Shown here: in pieces, positions 57,420 to 64,000 of the stretch
Layout of the letters: each line of letters opens with the position of its first letter
Numbering within the stretch: position 1 is the stretch's first letter
Origin: Marinobacter fonticola
Lineage (GTDB): Bacteria > Pseudomonadota > Gammaproteobacteria > Pseudomonadales > Oleiphilaceae
Assembly: GCF_008122265.1 (NCBI RefSeq)
Contig: NZ_CP043042.1
Location: forward strand, 806,001 to 870,000
Reading direction: 5' to 3'
Length of the DNA stretch: 64,000 nt
The notes under the pieces: generated by a model
The model's database searches: none
Seen by the model: the letters and a program-made list of their open reading frames with translations, nothing else
What the model was told of the DNA's origin: nothing
Program-made: the position numbers and the translations under genes

Positions 57420-57947
57420 TCAATTCAGTACGGACGGACGGTGAATGGTGAAGCTGATGTTCTGGCCTGGCTGGATGATGCGGCCCTGGCTGTCGACAAT
57501 GTTGACCGACGCCTTGTGCGTGCCCCGGAAGACGTTGTTGACCGAGAACCGGCCGGATGCGTTCTGTCCGATAGGCTGGCCATCGAGTGTCACTTCGAAC
57601 AGGTGGCCGGAGCGCAACGCCGGCTGGCTCGAAACCGAAAAGGTGATGTCACCGCTGCCCGAGTGGAAGGCGCTCTCGTCTTCGGGGGCCATAAAAGTGA
57701 CGCTGCCGTAGCGCTGGCTGGATTGCTGCTCTTCGCCTTCGCCGCCGCGCTCGACGATCTCGCGGACCTGATCCGCTTTCGGCAGGGTTACCGTCGTCAC
57801 GGGTTCGACCTTAATAGCCTGACCACCGGAGAGCGGTTCGTCCGAGTAGGTCACGTTGCCCTGGGCATCGACACGCTTGTAAACCTCGGCCTGTGCTGCG
57901 GTGCTTGCGAACACGACCACGCCGAGTAGAGCGAGAAATCTTGTCAC
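57420..57947 (-). CDS. DUF4124-domain exported protein
   Basis: This 175-residue protein has an N-terminal signal peptide (MTRFLALLGVVVFASTAAQA) followed directly by a DUF4124 domain (EVYKRVDAQGNVTYSDEPLSGG), then a beta-rich part resembling an Ig-like or PapD-like fold (FEVTLDGQPIGQNASGRFSV...NISFTIHRP). The start codon is GTG (CAC at 57945-57947 on the + strand) with AAGGGAG before it. It lies between glnA and ntrBC, a position known for such genes in related bacteria. Its role is unknown. Confidence 0.8.
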   Translation of the reverse strand: MTRFLALLGVVVFASTAAQAEVYKRVDAQGNVTYSDEPLSGGQAIKVEPVTTVTLPKADQVREIVERGGEGEEQQSSQRYGSVTFMAPEDESAFHSGSGDITFSVSSQPALRSGHLFEVTLDGQPIGQNASGRFSVNNVFRGTHKASVNIVDSQGRIIQPGQNISFTIHRPSVLN

Positions 57948-58085
57948 GGGAAACTCCCTTCTGTTTTCGTTTTAACGATTATTGGCCGAGCCTTTAAAGC
58001 ATTGCAACTTCTGCGTGTTACGCGTTGTACGGGAGAGTCTATACATGATGTCCCGCAAATAAGTTCTGAAAGTCTAGACCCTCCT

Positions 58086-58150
58086 GTAGGTTGGGCTGGT
58101 AAGCCCAACAAACCCGGAAAATCCTGTTGGGCTTGCCAGCCCAACCTACG
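58086..58150. repeat. REP-like inverted repeat (GTAGGTTGGGCTGG...)
   Basis: GTAGGTTGGGCTGGTAAGCC (58086 onwards) is mirrored by GGCTTGCCAGCCCAACCTAC (up to 58149), with each arm also carrying its own short palindrome (TTGGGCT/AGCCCAA). It spans about 64 bases between glnA and the DUF4124 gene. Elements starting GTAGGTTGGGCT are widespread extragenic repeats in gammaproteobacteria; only one copy lies in this window. Confidence 0.75.
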
Positions 58151-58213
58151 CTGTGCAAGTGAGTTACGATAGTGGGTTGTGGGACACACACTGGCGCTTT
58201 TTTGTGCAGGCAC

Positions 58214-58240
58214 AAAAAAGCCCCGCGGAGTGCGGGGCTT
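58214..58240 (-). terminator. Rho-independent terminator of glnA
   Basis: Arms AAGCCCCGC (58218-58226 on the + strand) and GCGGGGCTT (58232-58240) around a five-base loop, with six Ts on the - strand side, lie about 54 bases downstream of the glnA stop. It separates glnA from the REP-like element and the DUF4124 gene. Confidence 0.88.
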
Positions 58241-58293
58241 AGTCTGCATCAGACGGCTACCTTAGGCAGCGTCTGTTTATACAGGGGTATTGC

Positions 58294-59697
58294 TTAAACC
58301 GAGTAGTACAGTTCGAACTCGACCGGATGCGTGGTCATGTTCAGGCGCTCGACTTCACCGCGCTTCAGGTCGATGTAACCTGCGATCATGTCCTCGGTGA
58401 AGACGCCGCCACGAGTCAGGAACTCGTGATCCTTCTCCAGTGTATCGAGCGCTTCCTGGAAGGTTTCGCACACGGTCGGGATGTTGAGCGCCTCTTCCTT
58501 CGGCAGATCGTACAGATCCTTGTCCATGGCATCGCCCGGGTGGATCTTGTTCTGGATACCGTCAAGGCCGGCCATCAGCATGGCAGCGAAGGCCAGGTAC
58601 GGGTTGGCGGCTGCATCCGGGAAGCGGACCTCAACACGACGCCCCTTCGGGCTACTGACGTACGGGATCCGGATCGAAGCCGAACGGTTACGGGCAGAAT
58701 AGGCCAGCATGACCGGTGCTTCGAAGCCAGGAACCAGGCGCTTGTAGCTGTTGGTCGAGGCGTTGGTGAAAGCGTTGAGAGTCTTGGCGTGTTTGATGAT
58801 GCCGCCGATGTAGTACAGGGCCATCTCGCTCAGGCCGGCGTAGCCGTCGCCCGCAAAGATGTTCTTGCCGTCCTTGTTCAAGGACATGTGAACGTGCATA
58901 CCGGAACCGTTGTCACCCACGACCGGCTTAGGCATGAACGTGGCTGTTTTGCCGTAGGCGTGAGCCACGTTGTGCACGCAATACTTGAGGATCTGCACTT
59001 CGTCGGCCTTCTTGGTCAGCGTGTTGGCGCCAACGCCGATTTCGCACTGACCAGCGGTGCCTACTTCGTGGTGATGAACTTCGATTTCCAGGCCCATGGA
59101 CTCCATGGCCGCACACATGGCGCCACGCAGGTCGTGCAGGCTGTCAACCGGCGGAACCGGGAAATAGCCGCCTTTCACACCCGGACGGTGACCGATGTTG
59201 TTGCGCTCGAAATCTTCGCCGGAAACCCAGGCGGCTTCCTCAGAGTAGATTTCGTACATAGCGCCGTTCATGTCGGTGCGCCACTTGACGGAGTCGAATA
59301 CGAAGAACTCAGGCTCCGGGCCGAACAGTGCGCCATCGGCAATGCCGGTGGACTTCAGGTATTCTTCGGCGCGACGGGCGACGGAACGCGGATCGCGCTC
59401 GTAACCCTGCATGGTGGTCGGCTCGACGATATCGCAGGTGATGTTCAGCGTGGTTTCTTCGGTGAACGGATCGATAACACCGGTGCTGTCGTCCGGCATC
59501 AGGATCATGTCGGATTCGTTGATGCCTTTCCAGCCGGAGATGGAAGAGCCATCGAACATCTTGCCGTCGGTGAAAAAGTCGTCGTCGATTTCAGAAGTGG
59601 GCATCGTCACGTGTTGCTCTTTGCCGCGGCTGTCGGTAAACCGCAGGTCAATCCACTTCACTTCGTATTCTTTGATCAGGTCAAGCGTCTTGGACAT
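58294..59697 (-). CDS. glnA: Glutamine synthetase type I
   Basis: This 467-residue enzyme forms glutamine from glutamate and ammonia. The start [29 protein letters not shown] is typical, as are [16 protein letters not shown] and [17 protein letters not shown] (active-site residues). Tyr396 in [11 protein letters not shown] is the site adenylylated by GlnE in the GSI-beta subtype. The C-terminus [11 protein letters not shown] is intact. GGAGTATGCGTA precedes the ATG. A sigma54 promoter and NtrC sites lie upstream. Confidence 0.98.
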   Translation of the reverse strand: MSKTLDLIKEYEVKWIDLRFTDSRGKEQHVTMPTSEIDDDFFTDGKMFDGSSISGWKGINESDMILMPDDSTGVIDPFTEETTLNITCDIVEPTTMQGYERDPRSVARRAEEYLKSTGIADGALFGPEPEFFVFDSVKWRTDMNGAMYEIYSEEAAWVSGEDFERNNIGHRPGVKGGYFPVPPVDSLHDLRGAMCAAMESMGLEIEVHHHEVGTAGQCEIGVGANTLTKKADEVQILKYCVHNVAHAYGKTATFMPKPVVGDNGSGMHVHMSLNKDGKNIFAGDGYAGLSEMALYYIGGIIKHAKTLNAFTNASTNSYKRLVPGFEAPVMLAYSARNRSASIRIPYVSSPKGRRVEVRFPDAAANPYLAFAAMLMAGLDGIQNKIHPGDAMDKDLYDLPKEEALNIPTVCETFQEALDTLEKDHEFLTRGGVFTEDMIAGYIDLKRGEVERLNMTTHPVEFELYYSV

Positions 59698-59850
59698 TAC
59701 GCATACTCCGTCAGTTTATGTCTTTTGTGGAGCCGGCTCGGCTGAATGGCCTTGAAACAGCCCGTTCAGCGTCCGATTCATTCGACAGGCGCAGGGCAGC
59801 TTATCAAAAGTGCTGCGGCCGTGCCTGCAAATTCGGCTGCAAACAGTTAA

Positions 59851-59865
59851 GCAAAGCGCTTGCCA
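59851..59865 (-). promoter_or_regulatory. Predicted sigma54 promoter of glnA
   Basis: On the - strand TGGCAAGCGCTTTGC has -24 GG (59864-59863) and -12 GC (59852-59851) ten bases apart, a nearly exact match to the consensus TGGCACG-N4-TTGC. The transcript would start near 59839, about 140 bases before glnA, and would be activated by NtrC. Confidence 0.8.
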
Positions 59866-59962
59866 ATATTGTTGGCTCGGTCGATGGTGGTGCAGCGTGA
59901 GCATTTACAGGGCGGAAGCTGCACCCTAACGCAGGGTGGCAGGGCAGGGATAGTGCGCTTTA

Positions 59963-59979
59963 TGCTCTAAATTGGTGCA
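59963..59979. promoter_or_regulatory. NtrC-binding site upstream of glnA
   Basis: TGCTCTAAATTGGTGCA matches the NtrC consensus TGCACYANNNTGGTGCA at almost all positions. It lies about 100 bases upstream of the predicted -24/-12 promoter. A nearby half-site, GGTGGTGCA at 59886-59894, could be a weaker second site. Confidence 0.65.
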
Positions 59980-60278
59980 ATAATGGTATTTATGCATCCT
60001 TTTGGACCGTTGACGGTGTTCAGCTGAATCGTCTCGTGTCAGCCGGAACCGTTGGTCACAATTTGAGCGCATTGCTTGAGTTGACGTAGTTACTCGGGCC
60101 GGTTTTCGATATACTGCGCGCGCCCGAGGGTGACCTCCAATATCTGGCGCCCACAGCCGGAGCTGTCGAAGCGCTCCTTAACCGAACATTTCCCCGATTT
60201 GAGATGGCATGCCGGACAGGCTTCCTGTTTCCTTATATAGGCCCCTCTCAGGTCAGTTGCATGCCGCAGGATTTTTTT

Positions 60279-62090
60279 GTGATCGAAAAACGCCGAAATA
60301 TCGCCATCATTGCTCACGTCGACCATGGTAAGACGACGCTGGTCGACAAGCTGCTGGAGCAGTCCGGTACCCTGGACCGCAAATCCAGTGGCGCCGAGCG
60401 AATCATGGACTCCAACGACCAGGAGAAAGAGCGGGGCATCACCATCCTCGCCAAGAACACCGCGATTCGTTGGAACGAGTACCAGATCAATATTGTCGAC
60501 ACCCCGGGCCACGCCGATTTTGGCGGTGAGGTTGAGCGTGTCATGTCTATGGTGGACTCGGTACTGTTGTTGGTGGACGCCGTCGATGGCCCCATGCCGC
60601 AGACCCGCTTCGTCACCCAGAAAGCGTTCGACCGTGGCCTGAAGCCGATCGTAGTGGTGAATAAGGTTGACCGTCCCGGCGCGCGTCCGGATTGGGTGAT
60701 CAACGAAGTTTTCGATCTATTCGACCGCCTGGGTGCGACCGACGAGCAACTGGACTTTCCCATCGTCTACGCTTCGGCTCTGAACGGCATTGCCGGCCCG
60801 GAAGCGGATCAGCTGGCGGACGATATGACGCCGCTGTTCGAGGCCATCACGCATCACGTCCCGGCGCCGGATGTCGACATGGACGCCCCGTTCCAGATGC
60901 AGATTTCCCAGCTGGACTACGACAGCTACGTGGGCGTAATCGGTATTGGCCGTATCACCCGCGGCAAGCTGCGTCCCGGTCAGCAGGTAGCGGTAATCGA
61001 CCGGCATGATAAGAAGCGCAACGCCAAGGTGCTTGAGGTCAAAGGTTTCCACGGATTGCAGCGGGTGCCGGTGGAAGAGGCCAGTGCCGGTGACATCGTG
61101 TGTATCAGCGGCATCAGCGAGCTGTTCATTTCCGACACATTGTGCGATCCGCAGAATGCCGAGCGTTTGCCGGCCCTGACGGTGGACGAGCCGACCGTGA
61201 GCATGACCTTCCAGGTCAACGACTCGCCGTTTGCCGGTCGGGAAGGCAAGTTCGTCACCAGTCGCAACATCCGTGAGCGCCTGGACAAAGAGCTGCTGCA
61301 TAACGTCGCGTTACGCGTGGTCCAAGGCGAATCCTCCGAAAAGTTCAAGGTGTCGGGCCGGGGCGAGCTTCACCTGTCCGTGCTGATCGAAAATATGCGC
61401 CGCGAAGGCTTCGAGCTGGGTGTGTCCCGTCCCGAAGTCGTGCAGCGGGAAGTCGACGGTGAAATTCACGAGCCGTACGAGTTCGTCGTGATCGACGTGG
61501 AAGAGCAGCACCAGGGCTCCATCATGGAAGTTATGGGCCTGCGTCGCGCCGATCTGAAGAACATGGTGCCGGATGGCCGTGGCCGCACCCGCCTGGAATT
61601 CATCATGCCGGCACGGGGCCTGATCGGTTTCCGTAACCAGTTCCTCACCATGACCTCGGGCACGGGGATTATCACCAACGTGTTCGATCACTACGGCCCG
61701 GTGAAGGGTGGCGATATCGAGCATCGCAACAACGGTGTACTGGTCTCGATGGTCGACGGCAAAATTCTTGGCTACGCGCTGATGACCCTGCAGGAGCGTG
61801 GCCGTCTGTTCGTTGATCCGGGTACCGAAGTCTTCGAAGGTATGATCATCGGTATCCACAACCGCGATAACGATTTGGTGGTCAATCCGACCAAGGCCAA
61901 GCAGCTCACGAATATTCGTGCGGCCGGTACCGACGAGAACATCATGCTCACGCCGCCCATCCGCATGAGTCTGGAGCAGGCGCTCGAGTTCATCGACGAT
62001 GACGAGTTGGTGGAAGTGACGCCGGAGACGATTCGCATCCGCAAGAAGCTGCTCAAGGAGAACGAGCGTCGTCGCGCACATAAGAAGTAA
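60279..62090 (+). CDS. typA: Translational GTPase TypA/BipA
   Basis: This roughly 603-residue ribosome-binding GTPase acts in cold and stress adaptation and 50S assembly. The G1 motif AHVDHGKTT (residues 12-20), G2/G3 ([13 protein letters not shown]) and G4 (NKVD) are intact. Domain II, the EF-G-like domains and the TypA-specific C-terminal domain follow. GTG 60279 ([13 protein letters not shown]) with CAGGA before it matches the family start MIEKLRN; an ATG at 60261 would add six residues. A terminator follows. Confidence 0.96.
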   Translation: MIEKRRNIAIIAHVDHGKTTLVDKLLEQSGTLDRKSSGAERIMDSNDQEKERGITILAKNTAIRWNEYQINIVDTPGHADFGGEVERVMSMVDSVLLLVDAVDGPMPQTRFVTQKAFDRGLKPIVVVNKVDRPGARPDWVINEVFDLFDRLGATDEQLDFPIVYASALNGIAGPEADQLADDMTPLFEAITHHVPAPDVDMDAPFQMQISQLDYDSYVGVIGIGRITRGKLRPGQQVAVIDRHDKKRNAKVLEVKGFHGLQRVPVEEASAGDIVCISGISELFISDTLCDPQNAERLPALTVDEPTVSMTFQVNDSPFAGREGKFVTSRNIRERLDKELLHNVALRVVQGESSEKFKVSGRGELHLSVLIENMRREGFELGVSRPEVVQREVDGEIHEPYEFVVIDVEEQHQGSIMEVMGLRRADLKNMVPDGRGRTRLEFIMPARGLIGFRNQFLTMTSGTGIITNVFDHYGPVKGGDIEHRNNGVLVSMVDGKILGYALMTLQERGRLFVDPGTEVFEGMIIGIHNRDNDLVVNPTKAKQLTNIRAAGTDENIMLTPPIRMSLEQALEFIDDDELVEVTPETIRIRKKLLKENERRRAHKK

Positions 62091-62102
62091 GCGCGATATT
62101 AG

Positions 62103-62143
62103 CGCCAGCCCCGGTTAAAACTTGGGCTGGCGTTTTCTTTTTT
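62103..62143 (+). terminator. Rho-independent terminator after typA
   Basis: CGCCAGCCC (62103-62111) and GGGCTGGCG (62124-62132) form a nine-base stem with a 12-base loop, followed by TTTTCTTTTTT. It lies 12 bases after the typA stop. Confidence 0.9.
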
Positions 62144-62278
62144 GGTCCCGACGGTTCCTCTTTATCACGTGAATCAGCGTTCCGTCGTGCGCTGCCAAAG
62201 GTGGCAATTCCTCGCTTTATCCCCTAAATTCAGCCTGACATTCCGTTGCCTGATCCCCCAAGGATTGTGAGGTGCCTC

Positions 62279-63250
62279 ATGCTGTCGCTCTATCCCGAAA
62301 TCAAACCCTACGCCGAGCATCGCCTGAAGGTCGACGCCCCCCACGAACTCTATATAGAAGAAAGCGGTAATCCGGACGGTACTCCGGTGGTCGTCGTTCA
62401 TGGCGGGCCGGGTGGCGGTTGCGAGGATTACTACCGGCGCTTCTTCGATGCCGAGCGTTTTCGTATTGTACTTTTCGACCAGCGTGGGGCCGGGCGCTCG
62501 ACGCCGCTGGCGGAACTGGAGGGCAATCATACACAGGCGTTGGTCGAGGACCTGGAGCGTATACGTCATTTTCTGGGCATCGAGCAGTGGGTATTGTTTG
62601 GGGGGAGCTGGGGGTCGACTTTAAGCTTGGTTTACGCGGAAACCCATCCCGATCAGGTGCTTGCCTTGGTCTTGCGTGGGATTTTTTTGTGCCGGCCGCG
62701 GGATATTTATTGGTTTTACCAAGAGGGCGCCAGCCGGGTTTTTCCCGATTACTGGAAAGATTACGTCTCGGTGATCCCGGAGCAAGAGCGGGACGATATG
62801 GTGAGCGCCTATTACCGGCGTCTGACCAGTGCCAACGAATTGAAGCAAATTCAGGCGGCCAAGGCGTGGTCCGTCTGGGAAGGTCGCTGCGCGACGCTGC
62901 ATCCTAACCCGCGCGTGGTTGAGCGCTTCGGCCATCCTCACGTAGCGATCGCACTGGCGCGGATCGAATGTCACTACTTTATGAACAATGCGTTCCTGGA
63001 GCCGAATCAGATCGTGCGTGATGCCGGTCGTCTTAAAGGCATTCCAGGCCACATCGTTCACGGCCGCTACGATATGGTCTGCCCCCTGGATAATGCCCAG
63101 GCGCTTCACGAAGCCTGGCCGGAAGCGGACTACGCCATTATTCGCGATGCGGGCCACTCCGCGTCCGAGCCTGCCATTGTCGATGCGCTGATGATCGCTT
63201 GCGAAAAGGTTGCAGAACATTACGAAAAAGAGCCGCGACGCCCGATTTGA
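62279..63250 (+). CDS. pip: Proline iminopeptidase
   Basis: This 323-residue alpha/beta hydrolase removes N-terminal proline from peptides. The oxyanion motif HGGPGGG (residues 41-47), FDQRGAGRS and the nucleophile elbow GGSWGS (Ser110) are characteristic; the Asp lies in YDMVCPLDN and the His in GHSASEP. ATG 62279 with GAGGTGCC upstream matches the family start; an 11-codon extension is open but lacks a ribosome binding site. It follows typA after a terminator. Confidence 0.95.
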   Translation: MLSLYPEIKPYAEHRLKVDAPHELYIEESGNPDGTPVVVVHGGPGGGCEDYYRRFFDAERFRIVLFDQRGAGRSTPLAELEGNHTQALVEDLERIRHFLGIEQWVLFGGSWGSTLSLVYAETHPDQVLALVLRGIFLCRPRDIYWFYQEGASRVFPDYWKDYVSVIPEQERDDMVSAYYRRLTSANELKQIQAAKAWSVWEGRCATLHPNPRVVERFGHPHVAIALARIECHYFMNNAFLEPNQIVRDAGRLKGIPGHIVHGRYDMVCPLDNAQALHEAWPEADYAIIRDAGHSASEPAIVDALMIACEKVAEHYEKEPRRPI

Positions 63251-63290
63251 ACCAGAGCATTAGGCTTTTGTCTCTTTATGTAACCGCTGC

Positions 63291-63319
63291 TTGCCGACCC
63301 GGTTCGGGATAATTAGAAT
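63291..63319 (+). promoter_or_regulatory. Putative sigma70 promoter for dtd
   Basis: -35 TTGCCG (63291-63296) and -10 TAGAAT (63314-63319) are separated by 17 bases. It lies about 100 bases before the TTG start of dtd, in the 170-base gap after the iminopeptidase gene. Confidence 0.5.
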
Positions 63320-63420
63320 TCCGATCTGTTCGATTTCGTACCGCTGTGTAATAAACGAATCCAATAAGGTTCACAGCGAAGAAATCTTAGCCTTTCAGGC
63401 AAAAGAACAAGGAGCCGTTT

Positions 63421-63864
63421 TTGAAAGCGCTGATCCAGCGGGTTACTCAAGCCAACGTTGACGTCGACGGCCGCTCGGTCGGGCGGATCAATGCCGGTAT
63501 CCTTCTATTTCTGGGTGTCGAACACAAAGACACCCAAGATAGCGCTTTTCGCCTTTGCCAGCGTGTCCTGAACTACCGCATTTTTGCCGACGGGGCTGGG
63601 CGTATGAATCTCAGTCTTATCGATGCAGGAGGCAGTCTCCTCGCCGTTCCCCAGTTCACCCTTGCCGCCGATACCCGAAAGGGCCAGCGTCCCAGCTTTT
63701 CCGCCGCCGCCCCTCCCGAGCAGGGCAGGCATTTATTCGATGCTTTTGTAAATCGGGCGGAGCAGGCTCTTGGTGAGCTGCGACTTGCGACGGGACAATT
63801 CGGGGCGGATATGGCGGTCAGTCTGGTCAACGATGGGCCGGTGACCTTTCTGCTGGAGGCTTGA
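63421..63864 (+). CDS. dtd: D-aminoacyl-tRNA deacylase
   Basis: This 147-residue enzyme removes D-amino acids from mischarged tRNAs. The start is TTG: it reads MKALIQRVTQANVDVDG at the conserved N-terminus and AAGGAGCC lies just upstream. The NDGPVT motif near the C-terminus is intact. The SQFTL motif is PQFTL here (Ser to Pro), while the QFTL residues and the RPSFS segment remain. Both changes are mild and the gene is likely functional. Confidence 0.93.
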   Translation: MKALIQRVTQANVDVDGRSVGRINAGILLFLGVEHKDTQDSAFRLCQRVLNYRIFADGAGRMNLSLIDAGGSLLAVPQFTLAADTRKGQRPSFSAAAPPEQGRHLFDAFVNRAEQALGELRLATGQFGADMAVSLVNDGPVTFLLEA

Positions 63865-64000
63865 GGCGGCTGTGGCGAGCGCAAGCGTGTCTTGTCACAA
63901 AACCGTAATGATGAACATGATTCAATGCGGCGCAAACAAATGCGCACTGGCCGAAAGTCTCGGTTATTTACGTGAACCGTTGTGCTAGTTTCCGTGTGTT
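63865..64000. other. Right-edge intergenic sequence
   Basis: These 136 bases after dtd show no gene, hairpin or promoter that I can support. Confidence 0.6.

Larger units (their letters stand above)
59698..60278. other. Divergent intergenic region between glnA and typA
   Basis: This 581-base region has no convincing gene. It holds the glnA sigma54 promoter and NtrC site in its left half. A -10-like TATACT at 60110-60115, with a GC-rich downstream discriminator, may serve typA, but no good -35 is found at 17 bases. The remainder shows no repeats or RNA genes that I recognise. Confidence 0.5.

Noticed and set aside
58327..59745. A 472-codon + strand frame opposite glnA
   Set aside because: glnA is unmistakable on the - strand; the antisense protein is rich in Val, Gly and His with no domain.
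60110..60115. TATACT as a full promoter of typA
   Set aside because: No acceptable -35 lies 16-18 bases upstream, so it is mentioned only as a possible -10 within the gap entry.
1..64000. CRISPR arrays, prophage, insertion sequences, tRNA or rRNA genes
   Set aside because: No regularly spaced repeats, transposase, integrase, phage structural gene, or tRNA-like cloverleaf was noticed on reading either strand.

Overview
The window is a gapless stretch of gammaproteobacterial chromosome, with no rRNA, tRNA, insertion sequence, prophage or CRISPR array seen. The combination of a classical S10-spc-alpha ribosomal region, a Na+-type PomAB stator pair, a LiuR-controlled leucine degradation island, a complete MSHA type IV pilus cluster and a glnA-ntrBC region suggests a marine heterotroph of the Marinobacter type. 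That placement is an inference from gene content and order; no sequence comparison was run.

Layout. (1) 1-11,812, + strand: the end of the S10 operon (rplW tail to rpsQ), the spc operon (rplN to rpmJ, including secY) and the alpha operon (rpsM to rplQ). A well-formed sigma70 promoter precedes rpsM and a bidirectional terminator follows rplQ. (2) 11,928-16,654, - strand: uvrA, pomB-like motB and pomA-like motA. (3) 16,945-18,947, + strand: a YajR-like MFS carrier and ssb. (4) 19,391-36,953, + strand: liuR, liuABCDE, an AhpD-like protein, two acyl-CoA synthetases, a hotdog thioesterase, an alpha/beta hydrolase, and a five-part LIV-type ABC importer. Three near-palindromic 16-bp LiuR boxes sit before liuR, the second synthetase and livG, so import and degradation of leucine or isovalerate appear to be controlled together. 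(5) 37,397-54,489, + strand: the MSHA cluster mshI to mshQ in a compact array with many start/stop overlaps, ending in a 1,229-residue secreted protein with two lectin-like folds. (6) 54,547-59,697, - strand: ntrC, ntrB, a DUF4124 protein and glnA. Sigma54 (-24/-12) promoters with upstream NtrC palindromes precede both ntrB and glnA. (7) 60,279-63,864, + strand: typA, a proline iminopeptidase and dtd.

How the parts work together. The ribosomal block is one long co-expressed translation and secretion unit. In the Liu island, leucine-derived isovaleryl-CoA is oxidised (LiuA), carboxylated (LiuB/LiuD), hydrated (LiuC) and cleaved (LiuE) to acetyl-CoA and acetoacetate; the two CoA ligases could activate free acids, including acetoacetate. 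In the Msh block, an inner-membrane platform (MshI, PilN-like, MshJ, MshG), a c-di-GMP-responsive ATPase (MshE), a secretin (MshL) and its helpers (MshK, MshM, MshN) export pilins MshB, A, C, D, O and P, with MshQ as the probable adhesive component. The Ntr block is a classical nitrogen-control circuit.

Most of the window is ordinary core genome. I did not find a convincing new biological system. The most useful observations are regulatory (LiuR boxes with a shared downstream block, paired sigma54/NtrC sites) and the domain architecture of MshQ.
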